Shown here: positions 1-7,931 of the stretch, piece after piece
How the letters are laid out: each line of letters begins with the position of its first letter
Numbering within the stretch: the first letter of the stretch is position 1
NCBI GenBank assembly: GCA_964503045.1
Contig: CAZCZI010000021.1
Location: 1 to 64,000 of the forward strand
DNA length: 64,000 bases
From: CAYZJR01 sp964503045
GTDB taxonomy: Bacteria; Cyanobacteriota; Vampirovibrionia; Obscuribacterales; Obscuribacteraceae
Reading direction: 5' to 3'
The notes under the pieces: generated by a model
The model's input: the letters and a program-made list of their open reading frames with translations, nothing else
What the model was told of the DNA's origin: nothing
Database searches by the model: none
Program-made: the position numbers and the translations under genes

Positions 1-1474
1 ATAATTTTTCTGTGTCACGAAAGTTGTCCCACATCAACTTTCTTGCATCTTTGACCATTCCTTTTTCAAAACAAGTCACTGCGAGATGTGCGAGTGCTTT
101 GTCGCAATATGGTGACTTCGGATCGCAGTAGATCTTCAGTGCCTCTTTGAGATGGTGTGTCACCAAGGCCGGACGGTGATCTAGCATGCAAGCCGTTGCA
201 ATTTTGGACATGATTAAAGTTTTCAAGGCGCCATCAATGGTGACGCCTTTAGTTTGATCGACAATCTGCAATGCGCGTGTATAGCTGGCTATTGCCTTGG
301 CAAACTCGGCACGTTCGAGGTCTTGGTCGCCTTCGATGATGGCAAAATCCACCGCAAGTCCGGGTGCAATTATTGCAACGAGATCCCATGCCTTAGCCGC
401 TGCGAATTTCAGTTTGGCGCCCGCTGCAGCAACCACAGGGTTTTTAAACCTGTCGCCTTTGATTTTTGTAGTCTTCTTGTGAGAGCCGCGTGAATCGTTT
501 TCGGTATCGTATCGATTAGTGCGATAGATTGCGGCATCATCTGCGGTGGCTCCCTTCTCTGGAGCAACATATACCGGAATGCTTAAAATCTCTTCGACAG
601 GCGTCCCTAAATATGGAACTTCAGAGGGCAGGCACTTGCACAGGTGCGCGAGCGAAGTCGCCAATGCTTGCACATCTTTAGATTTGTGCGTCTTTAAGTG
701 GTTGAACAGTTCGGAGTTGTCGGGATCTAAAAAATCTCGCTTTTTGAACAGCAAGCACTCATCGCCGACGTTGGCGTCGTTCCATATGGCGGAATCTTCC
801 ATCAATGTTACAAGAGACGTTCGAATCACATGTGCGGAAAAATTATCTAAGACTGGGTCGAAATCAGTTTCCGATCTCAGGGGGTGCTGATAGTTGCTGT
901 GTCCGAGTTCAAGGCTGCGCCATCCAGCCAGTTTGGGAACATACATACCGTCATAATCAACCAGCCGCAGATCGCCGTTGACGACCATGATGTTGCCATG
1001 CTGCAAGTCACCATGTGCGATACCAGCAGCTTTCATCTCTGCCATCATCGTATCGAATTTTCCAAGCAACGACTTTACTTGTGAGCGGTTCTTCACGGCC
1101 GTTTCAAGGTATTGATCTAATGTTTGCCCCTCGACCCATTCCATTTTTAGAAGGGGAAACCACTCACCCCGAACTCGAATCCCGTTGTTTAAATACTCGA
1201 AGTGTACGGTGTATTCAAGCTCATCGAACATCACATATTGACTTACTTTTTCGTATCGTTCTTGTTGATCTGGTCGGTATTTTAGAAAACATCGCACAGC
1301 CCACGATCGTTTGTTTTCCGTCACGCGATAGACGCTTGCAAACGCACCAGTAACGCATCGCGGCAGCCCAAGATGGTTTGACTCGACTGCTGAGCGCCTC
1401 AGGCCATCGTCGGCGAAGCAAGTCGCAGGATTTTGAATCGCTTCGTTGTAGTCTTGCGGTGTCGGCCAGGGCAT
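1..1474 (-). CDS. YegI-like protein kinase with C-terminal helical repeats (3' end outside window)
   Basis: This reading frame runs off the left edge and begins at an ATG at 1474, giving MPWPTPQDYNEAI. It is a paralogue of the next gene upstream and of the kinase at 46.5 kb. Visible motifs are WAVRCF, where the usual VAIK lysine would be; HGDLQHGN as catalytic loop (HRD replaced by HGD, with the loop Asn kept); LVDYDGM in place of DFG; and a GHSNYQHP segment. A TPR-like helical region follows the kinase domain. An SD-like GAAGAAAG lies 11 to 18 bases before the ATG, and the gene starts 17 bp after the stop of the upstream kinase, so the two are probably co-transcribed. The substrate is unknown. 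The kinase-fold assignment is firm; activity is inferred from the retained Asp and Asn residues. Confidence 0.8.
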   Translation of the reverse strand, partial: MPWPTPQDYNEAIQNPATCFADDGLRRSAVESNHLGLPRCVTGAFASVYRVTENKRSWAVRCFLKYRPDQQERYEKVSQYVMFDELEYTVHFEYLNNGIRVRGEWFPLLKMEWVEGQTLDQYLETAVKNRSQVKSLLGKFDTMMAEMKAAGIAHGDLQHGNIMVVNGDLRLVDYDGMYVPKLAGWRSLELGHSNYQHPLRSETDFDPVLDNFSAHVIRTSLVTLMEDSAIWNDANVGDECLLFKKRDFLDPDNSELFNHLKTHKSKDVQALATSLAHLCKCLPSEVPYLGTPVEEILSIPVYVAPEKGATADDAAIYRTNRYDTENDSRGSHKKTTKIKGDRFKNPVVAAAGAKLKFAAAKAWDLVAIIAPGLAVDFAIIEGDQDLERAEFAKAIASYTRALQIVDQTKGVTIDGALKTLIMSKIATACMLDHRPALVTHHLKEALKIYCDPKSPYCDKALAHLAVTCFEKGMVKDARKLMWDNFRDTEKL

Positions 1475-1491
1475 GTGATTTGAGGCTTTCT

Positions 1492-4400
1492 TCAATGCGG
1501 GTGTAGCATTCTAAATTGCAAGTAATCACGGATTCTGAGCGCTTCGTAGCCCTCGGGTCCTTGAATTCGAAGAGTTAGATCCAAAAACTCCTTCAAGTAT
1601 CGCTCGATCTCTCTAGTGTAAGCCCCTTTGAAAGAGACTATCAATGTGGTCACATCGTTAAGCAGTTTGGATGACAACACGCCGCCTGCATGAAGCTCGT
1701 CGAGCAAATCGATTCCGGTCTTGAATGCATAGCCGTCGAAAGTCAGTTGAGAGCCCATGGCTACTTCGAAACAGCGCATCGCCCATTGCTCCCGAATGAT
1801 GGCGGCGCCATAACCGGAGTCTTCGTGTTTCTCGAGCATATCCAAGGCTTGTCTGAATTTCTTTTCTTGAACGAGTTGATGTGCGACAAATTGATCTGCT
1901 CTCAGACTGGGCAGGTCGGCGAGGGTGTCCGCGTCAATTTGGCTGAGGTAGAGCTTGAGTTCTGAAGCGGCTTTTGTCGATTGGGCTTGAAGCGGTTCGA
2001 GTATTAGAATTGCTTCGGAGAAATTGCCTTCTTTAACAAGTTTTTTAGCAGTTTCAATATCTCGATCGATCATGATTTTTCTCAAGTGTTTGATCTCTTG
2101 CTGAAAAACGTCTTTGTGTTTAGTCAGTAGTTCGAGCGCTTCTTCGTATCGTGAATTGGTGCTCAAGGCCTCCGCGATTTGCAGGTCGCGCTGCTTAATT
2201 GCTTCCCTTATTTGTCGGGGATAGCCAGGCGACATGTCCTCGTATTTTGCGGCAAGGAAGAGGGCCTCGTCGAGATGACCTTGTGCTTCCAGTGTTCGGG
2301 CACTGGCGAATGCAGTATCACATTGTTGTCTTTTGATCTCATTTGCATTGAGGCTGTTGTTTCCCTCCCATCGAGAAAAGAGAGTCAATGCCGCATCCAA
2401 ATGTCCTTGGCGTTTAAGCTCATGTGCAAACGTCAACTCGCGGCGCCTGAGCTCAGCCTCCAGTTGCGCGGAGCGTGTACTCTTTGCTCCCTCGCAACGT
2501 TGAAAAACCATTAGCGCCTCTTCCAACTCACCTTTATCAACCATCAAAGATGCGTATTCGAGTTGACGCCTAAGCAGGCGATCCCAGAGCGGACCGGGCA
2601 CCGGTTGAAGGTTCTCCAGCGTGCGAATTGCTTCCACGGGCTTTTCGATTACGAATAGACAGTCTGCAATTTCAGGTGCGCAGTCATCCGGTGATAATAG
2701 TCGATACATGTCTAAAGCTTTTTTGCACAACACCTGCGGCAGATCTTTGCGTTCGCGCTTTCCGGAGCTCGATCTTTCTGATGCCGTCTTTCGCTCCTCG
2801 TGACTGATTGCCAGATCGTGAATCATGTGCGCGATATTCAATCTCCGTTTCTGCGTCAAGCGCAGTTCTGAGTCGAGCACGTACTTCAATTCGGTGGGTT
2901 TGAGTGTGTTGTCGCAAAGCGCAAATGCTGCGTTGATGTCGCCTTGTTCGTACATCGCCGACGCAAGGAAAAACACAGCGCGAGCAGTCCAGCTATTGTG
3001 GCACTTTGAGTCCATTGCTATTTGAAAACATTGCCTTGCCGAGAAGAGATGCTCGTTGCGGTAATAACTCAACCCCATTAGCACTGTTGCTTTGTTTATT
3101 TGTTCCATCACGCGAGTTGTCGATGCCTCATGGCTGCGTTCAAACGCATCGATGGCGGCCTCCAAAACGCCGCACAATTGCTCGTCTGTAAGCACGACTG
3201 AGAGCGCCGACTCATTAGACGGGTGTTCTTCTGCCCAAGCCAAAATGACGTCACCAATTTCGGTGCAACATACGACGGGCAATAAGTCACTTTTCACAAT
3301 TGATGGAAGAAAAAGTTCGGGCGATTGAAAATTTTTGGTGAGTAACGCAAGCGCGTCGCCCTTTCTTGCTTGCCCGAAGTATGCCGCTGCAAGCGAGAGG
3401 GCGGCGACTTTGTGTTCCCAGAAATCACCACTGGAGTAATCGAGCGCTTGTTTGAAATAATGTGCGGCGATGCCGAGATTTCTGTTCAGCATGTGGCTGT
3501 ATCCCAGCCCCAACATGCATGAAAGAAAAAGACCGCCAGGCGTAAGCTCGGTCTTTTTCAGGAGTTCTACCGCTTTGTCATAGAGCGTTGCGGCTTGCGC
3601 GTATTCGCCGCGTTTGATTAGCGCGGTGGCGCGCTTGCGCAGGTCGGCTGCAGCAAGTCTTGGAGCTACCGATGTCATCATTTTTTCTGCAACGGAATGA
3701 CCGGCCTTCGACAAATTGCGCGCAATGTTTCCGAAAACGCTCTCGTTGAGCTTGATGGATGACTCGGAATCGGTATCCAGATACAAAGTCCAGTCAGGAA
3801 CCCCAGTTTTTGCCGGCGGCTGCCTCTTCTTCGTTGGAGTCGTTGCATCGGTGATAATTCTGCGCGGAGCCACTGTGAAGGTTGTTGGCAGTTCTTGCCC
3901 CAAGGGTGGAATTGCATCTGGTGGAATCGCAAGCAAGAGTCGCACACGTTGAGCAATAGCGCGTATCTCTTCATTTGGGTGATATTCGATAATTTTGAAA
4001 AGTTCTGAAGCATCGGGATTGCACAAATCTTCCTTGCGAAACAAAACGCACTCATCACCACCGGGTACGAGCCTCCAAAGCCGTGGTTCAATAGCGATGC
4101 AGCTAAGAGATGCTTCGATTAACCAGACCGAAAAATTGTCTAAGTACGGTCCGAAGTGCAGCGCATCGCGCATGGGGTGCTGGTAATTGCGATGGCCCAG
4201 TTCAATCGCATGCAGCCCCTCGAGGTTTGGAACATACATGCCGTCATAATCCACGAGGCGCAACTCATCGGATACAACCATGATGTTGCCGTGTTGAAGA
4301 TCTCCATGAGCGATGCCGGCTTCGCTTAGTTGACGCGCCATGTCGCGAAATCTAAACAGCAGTTCTTCCATGCGGTTTTTGTCATGCACGAACCGGTTAA

Positions 4401-4767
4401 TGTAAGCATCAAGAGTTTCACCCGGCACCCACTGCATTTTGAGAATGGGATACCAATCGCCACGCACCATGATTCCTGACTTGATGTATTCGAAGTGCAC
4501 CGTGCAGTCGAGAGAGTCGAACATGACATATTGCGCGATTTCTTCGTACCGTTCTTCCTGTGTTGGGCGCTGCTCTAGAAAGCAACGAACCGCCCAGGTG
4601 TTGCGCCGATTCGACATGCGATATACGCTGGCGAAACCCCCGGTTATCGCAATTGGAAGCCCGAGATGATTGAGTTCAGCCTGGCACGACCGCAGCTCCT
4701 CATCGGAAAAGCTAAAGCGCGGGTTTTGTATCGCTTCGTTGTAGTCTTGCGGGCTGGGCCAGCTCAT
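1492..4767 (-). CDS. YegI-like protein kinase fused to a long TPR array
   Basis: A protein of about 1090 residues. The N-terminal 290 residues are a divergent kinase domain: glycine-rich ITGGFASVYR, WAVRCF at the beta-3 position with Arg where Lys is usual, HGDLQHGN catalytic loop, LVDYDGM metal-binding motif, and GHRNYQHP. About 650 residues of TPR/SEL-like helical repeats follow a short linker, suggesting a scaffold that recruits partners. No signal peptide or membrane segment is visible, so it is probably cytoplasmic. The ATG at 4767 gives MSWPSPQDY, matching the start of the downstream paralogue. An in-frame GTG at 4812 with an AAGAG SD six bases upstream would add 15 residues and cannot be excluded. 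Kinases with HGDLQHGN and DYDGM signatures are known in bacteria (YegI-like); their substrates are mostly unknown. Confidence 0.85.
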   Translation of the reverse strand: MSWPSPQDYNEAIQNPRFSFSDEELRSCQAELNHLGLPIAITGGFASVYRMSNRRNTWAVRCFLEQRPTQEERYEEIAQYVMFDSLDCTVHFEYIKSGIMVRGDWYPILKMQWVPGETLDAYINRFVHDKNRMEELLFRFRDMARQLSEAGIAHGDLQHGNIMVVSDELRLVDYDGMYVPNLEGLHAIELGHRNYQHPMRDALHFGPYLDNFSVWLIEASLSCIAIEPRLWRLVPGGDECVLFRKEDLCNPDASELFKIIEYHPNEEIRAIAQRVRLLLAIPPDAIPPLGQELPTTFTVAPRRIITDATTPTKKRQPPAKTGVPDWTLYLDTDSESSIKLNESVFGNIARNLSKAGHSVAEKMMTSVAPRLAAADLRKRATALIKRGEYAQAATLYDKAVELLKKTELTPGGLFLSCMLGLGYSHMLNRNLGIAAHYFKQALDYSSGDFWEHKVAALSLAAAYFGQARKGDALALLTKNFQSPELFLPSIVKSDLLPVVCCTEIGDVILAWAEEHPSNESALSVVLTDEQLCGVLEAAIDAFERSHEASTTRVMEQINKATVLMGLSYYRNEHLFSARQCFQIAMDSKCHNSWTARAVFFLASAMYEQGDINAAFALCDNTLKPTELKYVLDSELRLTQKRRLNIAHMIHDLAISHEERKTASERSSSGKRERKDLPQVLCKKALDMYRLLSPDDCAPEIADCLFVIEKPVEAIRTLENLQPVPGPLWDRLLRRQLEYASLMVDKGELEEALMVFQRCEGAKSTRSAQLEAELRRRELTFAHELKRQGHLDAALTLFSRWEGNNSLNANEIKRQQCDTAFASARTLEAQGHLDEALFLAAKYEDMSPGYPRQIREAIKQRDLQIAEALSTNSRYEEALELLTKHKDVFQQEIKHLRKIMIDRDIETAKKLVKEGNFSEAILILEPLQAQSTKAASELKLYLSQIDADTLADLPSLRADQFVAHQLVQEKKFRQALDMLEKHEDSGYGAAIIREQWAMRCFEVAMGSQLTFDGYAFKTGIDLLDELHAGGVLSSKLLNDVTTLIVSFKGAYTREIERYLKEFLDLTLRIQGPEGYEALRIRDYLQFRMLHPH

Positions 4768-5302
4768 AGTGAGAAAAGTGCGGTTCAGGGCGGAACAAAA
4801 GGCAGTGATCACGTTAGCTCTTATTTTCCCCTCCCACCTTGACAGTTAAACTAATAGATCAATAGAATGGTTTATCTGTGCAGCAATTAGGAGAACTGAC
4901 GGCTGTGTTTATTTCGACGACCAATGAAAGGAGAAAATCGCGCGCATAGCTGCGACGTGATTTTTTTCGTTTGCTCGTCGATGATTTGCTGTCTTCTCGC
5001 CATGTCCGGTAAGCTGCGCCAACTTCTTCTACGAGCATTGAAAAGATCACTTGCAGGTTCATGAGTGAACTTGCACACACGTCGCCATTGCGCGAAAGAA
5101 AAAACGATTTGTTTAGAAACCACCTGTTGATTTGCAGCTATTGATGCCGACCAACAGACTCAAACTGAACTGAGAAATTGAATTGACGGATGATTCCAAG
5201 ACGCTGGATCTGTATCCCGAGACTATGCACGCTCTCAAAATTTCTTTGATGAGCGGTGTTTTCGCGCGCCTAGAGTGATACCACATTTAATACCACAAAC
5301 TG
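4768..5302. other. Intergenic region, no supported gene
   Basis: Short open frames here (for example 4859-5123 on the minus strand) lack convincing SD sequences and recognisable composition. I see no protein gene. The region separates the kinase pair from the RNA transcription unit that begins near 5338. Confidence 0.5.
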
Positions 5303-5331
5303 TTGACACCGTTGATGCCGGCTGCTATATT
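5303..5331 (+). promoter_or_regulatory. Sigma-70-type promoter of the permuted tRNA unit
   Basis: A perfect -35 box TTGACA (5303-5308), a 17-bp spacer and a -10 box TATATT (5326-5331). The expected transcription start, about seven bases past the -10 box, falls at 5338-5339, exactly where the outer helix of the permuted tRNA element begins. Nothing protein-coding starts downstream on this strand, so the promoter most likely serves the RNA elements. Confidence 0.8.
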
Positions 5332-5338
5332 GAAGGTA

Positions 5339-5475
5339 TGCCTGTGCCCTAACTGACAGAGCTTACAATCGCCTTCTAAGCGGCAAGTCATAGGTTCGAA
5401 TCCTATCAGGGGCACCATGCCCTTGTAGTTCAGTGGTAGAACAGCTAAACGTCGCTCACTCGACTTGCACAGGCA
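5339..5475 (+). tRNA. Circularly permuted tRNA-Arg (anticodon UCU) with paired leader and trailer
   Basis: The 3' half of a tRNA precedes its 5' half. The 3' piece is 5370-5417: half of the anticodon stem, loop CTTCTAA with anticodon TCT at 5375-5377, stem GCGGC, variable loop AAGTC, T arm ATAGG-TTCGAAT-CCTAT, acceptor strand CAGGGGC, discriminator A, then an encoded CCA (5415-5417). After one T (5418) comes the 5' piece, 5419-5445: acceptor GCCCTTG, TA, D arm GTTC-AGTGGTA-GAAC, A26 and GC. Joining 5445 to 5370 yields a 75-nt canonical tRNA. Its anticodon stem GCCGC:GCGGC is perfect, its acceptor has 7 of 7 pairs with one G-U, and U8, A14, G18G19, U33 and the T-loop consensus are all present. 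The junction lies between positions 28 and 29. Outside the pieces, 5339-5347 pairs with 5467-5475 (9 bp) and GAGC (5359-5362) with GCTC (5454-5457). Read linearly the sequence does not make a normal tRNA. The mechanism that joins the ends is unknown. Confidence 0.85.
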
Positions 5476-5548
5476 GAATTATTTCCCGGGGATAAGTCTC
5501 AACAACTTTCCCATCAATTGTCCAAAAAACTATGCGCCCCAGTGACGC

Positions 5549-5673
5549 AGATCTGTACCCTAACTTAGGAAGCTTACATACGGTTTCCCCAAATGGGGTG
5601 AAGGTTCGAATCCTTTCATTCTCCGCCATATGGAGAATGAATTTTCAAACGCTTGCTCGACTTGTACAGATTT
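5549..5673 (+). ncRNA. Second permuted tRNA-like element lacking a D arm
   Basis: This element shares the architecture of the one at 5339-5475. Its outer helix is ATCTGTAC (5551-5558) with GTACAGAT (5664-5671), extended by a G-U and an A-U pair. An inner helix is AAGC (5570-5573) with GCTT (5651-5654). The 22-nt leader has the same length and matches at 16 positions, with CCTAACT and AGCTTACA conserved; the trailer keeps AAACG and CTCGACTT. The 3' piece (5581-5628, 48 nt as in the first element) has T arm GAAGG-TTCGAAT-CCTTT and ends in GCCA. After TAT, GGAGAATG (5632-5639) pairs with CATTCTCC (5617-5624) as an 8-bp acceptor-like stem. The 5' piece is only about 14 nt, so no D arm is possible. 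CCCC-AAAT-GGGG (5587-5598) could be a variable-arm-like hairpin, as in tRNA-Ser, or part of an anticodon arm. It may be a degenerate copy or a non-decoding tRNA mimic. Confidence 0.65.
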
Positions 5674-5707
5674 AAGGGTCACTGCATATGGTGCCTGAGG
5701 AAGAAAG

Positions 5708-5742
5708 AACCCTCAATGAGTTGAGCTCATCGAGGGTTTTTT
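5708..5742 (+). terminator. Rho-independent terminator of the permuted tRNA unit
   Basis: A 13-position stem, AACCCTCAATGAG with CTCATCGAGGGTT, has one A-C mismatch and is followed by a run of six T residues on the plus strand. It lies 35 bp after the second element and closes a unit of about 400 nt. On the opposite strand the T run is weak, so termination of the MFS gene by the same hairpin is only possible. Confidence 0.85.
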
Positions 5743-5775
5743 CTTGTTGCATTGGTGTTGGTGGGACAAAAAACC

Positions 5776-7194
5776 TTATTTGTTTGAGTTTGGGATGCGA
5801 ATTGCAGCAAGCGCCGGTTGGGTCACTTGATGCGACATCGCTTGCGGCAACGCTTGAGCGATTGGCTGCGGACCAATAATAGAGCGCGGTCCAATGGGCG
5901 CGAGTTCGGAGTCGAGTTGAACTTCACCGCGCGTGACCGGCATGAAGAAAGAGATGGCGACGCCGATTAAGTAAACCCCTGCAATCGTGGCTCCGGCGTG
6001 TGCGTACGATCCGCCAAACATTGCGATTAACTGCCCGCCGCACAAAGCGGCGACTGCCGCGAATACTCTTCCGGCGTTGTAACTAAAGCCGAAGCCGGTG
6101 CCTCGAATACGGGTTTCGAACAACTCAGGAACGTAAATGAAGAGAACCACAAACGGCATAACCGTGAAGAAACCCGTGGCGAATGCCCATGCCAAAAGTG
6201 TTGGTCCGAAGCTTTTAACGGTTAAGAACATGCCGACGCAGCAGAGGAATGACGCCAAAGATCCAATTCGGAAAGCCAGGCTGCGTCCCAAGATGCGCAC
6301 ATACCAGCCGCCAATTATTGCTGAGACGACCAGCCCAAGATTCAGGGCAATTGTTGTTATGCTCCGCTCCTGCACTGCGGCCGTTCCCACCAATTGATTA
6401 ACCCATGGCGGAATCCAGGAAAGAACCGCCCAATATCCCATAATCGCGGAGCCTGCCATGGCGATAATGACGCCTGTTTTCGGCAGCGTTTCTTTGGTGA
6501 AGAGCGCCGGGAAAGTGGGCTGAAGAAGTTTTTTCTCTTCTTCGCTACGCTCGCCAGCAGGCTTGCTCTTCGCACGTTTCTTTCTTTCTGCCAGAAATTC
6601 AAACTCTGGCGGATCTTTCAACTTGGCGCGCAGGTAGACGGTTAAAAGCGCAGGAACGACGCCGGCTACGAACAGCCAGCGCCAACCATAGCCGCCCAGC
6701 CAGAGGTTCAACAGCGAGGTTGCCAGATAACCAACTCCAAATGCCGAAACCATCGCCGCCGCTGCATGCAGGCGGGCGCGACCTTTCCAGGCTTCAGCCA
6801 GAAGCACGCCGCCGATTCCAATTTCGCCGCCGATGCCGCAACCCACGAGGAATCGATAGAAGGCGAGCTCTTGCCACGTGTGCGCCGTGGCGCAAAGACC
6901 GGTGCAAATCGCGTACAGAAGGATGGTGATAGTGAGCGTTCGCGCCCGTCCGATGTGGTCTGCCAGCATTCCGAAGATTGCGGAGCCTACAGCCCAGCCA
7001 ATCATAAATATCGCCAAAACATACGAGCCGACGATACCCATCTCCGCATGGGACGTGGTTTTCAAAAGTTCCGTCAGAGCCGGCACCAAAACCATTACAT
7101 AGATTGTGGCGTCGAGCCCATCGAAGAAGGTGCCTAGCCATGTTGCGGCAAGCACGTGCCAAGGTGAAACTGGCTTGTCAGAACTTGTTGTCAC
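5776..7194 (-). CDS. MFS transporter
   Basis: A 472-residue polytopic membrane protein of the major facilitator superfamily with about 12 predicted helices. The loop after helix 2 carries GMLADHIGRAR, the MFS motif A, and the N terminus has the FFDGLDATIY segment typical of the sugar or aromatic-acid:proton symporter branch. A charged central loop (around residues 205-240, RKKRAKSKPAGERSEEEKK) divides the two six-helix halves. The start is a GTG at 7194, supported by GAGGT eight bases upstream. The substrate cannot be read from sequence; small organic acids, sugars or osmolytes are typical of relatives. It is monocistronic, with an inverted repeat just upstream. Confidence 0.85.
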   Translation of the reverse strand: MTTSSDKPVSPWHVLAATWLGTFFDGLDATIYVMVLVPALTELLKTTSHAEMGIVGSYVLAIFMIGWAVGSAIFGMLADHIGRARTLTITILLYAICTGLCATAHTWQELAFYRFLVGCGIGGEIGIGGVLLAEAWKGRARLHAAAAMVSAFGVGYLATSLLNLWLGGYGWRWLFVAGVVPALLTVYLRAKLKDPPEFEFLAERKKRAKSKPAGERSEEEKKLLQPTFPALFTKETLPKTGVIIAMAGSAIMGYWAVLSWIPPWVNQLVGTAAVQERSITTIALNLGLVVSAIIGGWYVRILGRSLAFRIGSLASFLCCVGMFLTVKSFGPTLLAWAFATGFFTVMPFVVLFIYVPELFETRIRGTGFGFSYNAGRVFAAVAALCGGQLIAMFGGSYAHAGATIAGVYLIGVAISFFMPVTRGEVQLDSELAPIGPRSIIGPQPIAQALPQAMSHQVTQPALAAIRIPNSNK

Positions 7195-7229
7195 GCTTTT
7201 TACCTCGTGGTTTCTGCCATAGCAAGCTG

Positions 7230-7248
7230 ACCGGGATAATGTCCCGGT
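7230..7248. promoter_or_regulatory. Inverted repeat upstream of the MFS gene
   Basis: ACCGGGA and TCCCGGT form a perfect 7-bp inverted repeat with a 5-nt centre, 36 bp before the MFS start codon. It could be an operator or a 5'-UTR hairpin. No regulator is encoded alongside. Confidence 0.4.
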
Positions 7249-7402
7249 GCAGTGACTCGTAAAGCCGTTGGAGTCGCCGCAACCATCATAAGGACGTATA
7301 GGATAAGAGCAAGTTTTGCAGGGGGGTAATTACGGGGAACGGCTTAATGACTCGCAACAAACGTCTGCTAGTATTTTGTATGCAACTTTATGGAAGAAAC
7401 CA

Positions 7403-7915
7403 ATGTCATCCCCGCCTGAAAACTCTCAAACCATTGACTTCAAAGAAAAGAGTCACGCCAACGCCAAGAAGCTTCTGACCGATGACTTCTTCTGGTCTGT
7501 CGGCGATGCGTATGGCCCGGTCGGGTCGGACATCGCGTCTGACGTGTTTCTTGAATACTGGGAATGGCGAGCCGAAAACGGCGACGCTCCGGTGAGTGAA
7601 TTTCTGATGGATTGGCTTGAGATGTTGGAGTTAGATCCCAAGATTACTCGTGCTCCCATCGATCTCACTTCTGAGAAGAAGGCGACGATTGTCAATAAGT
7701 TTGACGACATTTTCATTGCAACTACGTTCGCTCAATTCATGTGCGATGGGTTTCTTGATGAGGACATCAAGACCGGAGCGATGAAGTGTCTAAAGAGGCA
7801 GATCGCGCGTGATGTCATTGAGTATCGAGGGGGCGAGGTGAAAGAACGCTCGCGCAAACTGCAAAAAATGATTGAAGCTGTTACGCAAATGGATGCTCGG
7901 GCGTCGAAGAATTAG
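7403..7915 (+). CDS. Hypothetical protein (170 residues)
   Basis: A soluble acidic protein that I do not recognise. I chose the ATG at 7403 (MSSPPENSQTIDFKEK) because GGAAGAA sits a few bases upstream. A longer frame from 7316 would add a less plausible extension. The middle part has a WSVGDAYGPVGSDIASDVF segment and a DWLEMLELDP segment, both likely helical. There is no signal peptide or membrane helix. It stands alone between the divergent MFS gene and the convergent AbiE pair, which gives no functional hint. Confidence 0.65.
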   Translation: MSSPPENSQTIDFKEKSHANAKKLLTDDFFWSVGDAYGPVGSDIASDVFLEYWEWRAENGDAPVSEFLMDWLEMLELDPKITRAPIDLTSEKKATIVNKFDDIFIATTFAQFMCDGFLDEDIKTGAMKCLKRQIARDVIEYRGGEVKERSRKLQKMIEAVTQMDARASKN

Positions 7916-7931
7916 TGAAATCTCTAGTGGA

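Noticed and set aside
2684..2917. Various 60-140-residue frames inside the large kinase/TPR gene and other genes
   Set aside because: Shadows of real genes in other frames with no independent start signals.
4859..5123. Overlapping 73- and 78-residue minus-strand frames
   Set aside because: They overlap each other in different frames, with no clear SD or recognisable features; I cannot support either.
5341..5417. Linear tRNA-Arg(TCT) starting at about 5341
   Set aside because: Read linearly the acceptor has a G-G mismatch, the D arm is weak without GG in its loop, and the anticodon stem has a mismatch. The permuted reading fixes all of these.
5339..5475. Ordinary group I intron in a tRNA
   Set aside because: The order of tRNA halves is reversed and the flanks are far too short for a group I core. 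I see none of the usual P, Q, R, S elements.
5339..5742. Permuted two-piece tmRNA
   Set aside because: Permuted tmRNA also places a T arm and CCA before the 5' strand. However, the first element has a full D arm and anticodon loop, there is no tag reading frame or pseudoknot region, and the pieces are too short.
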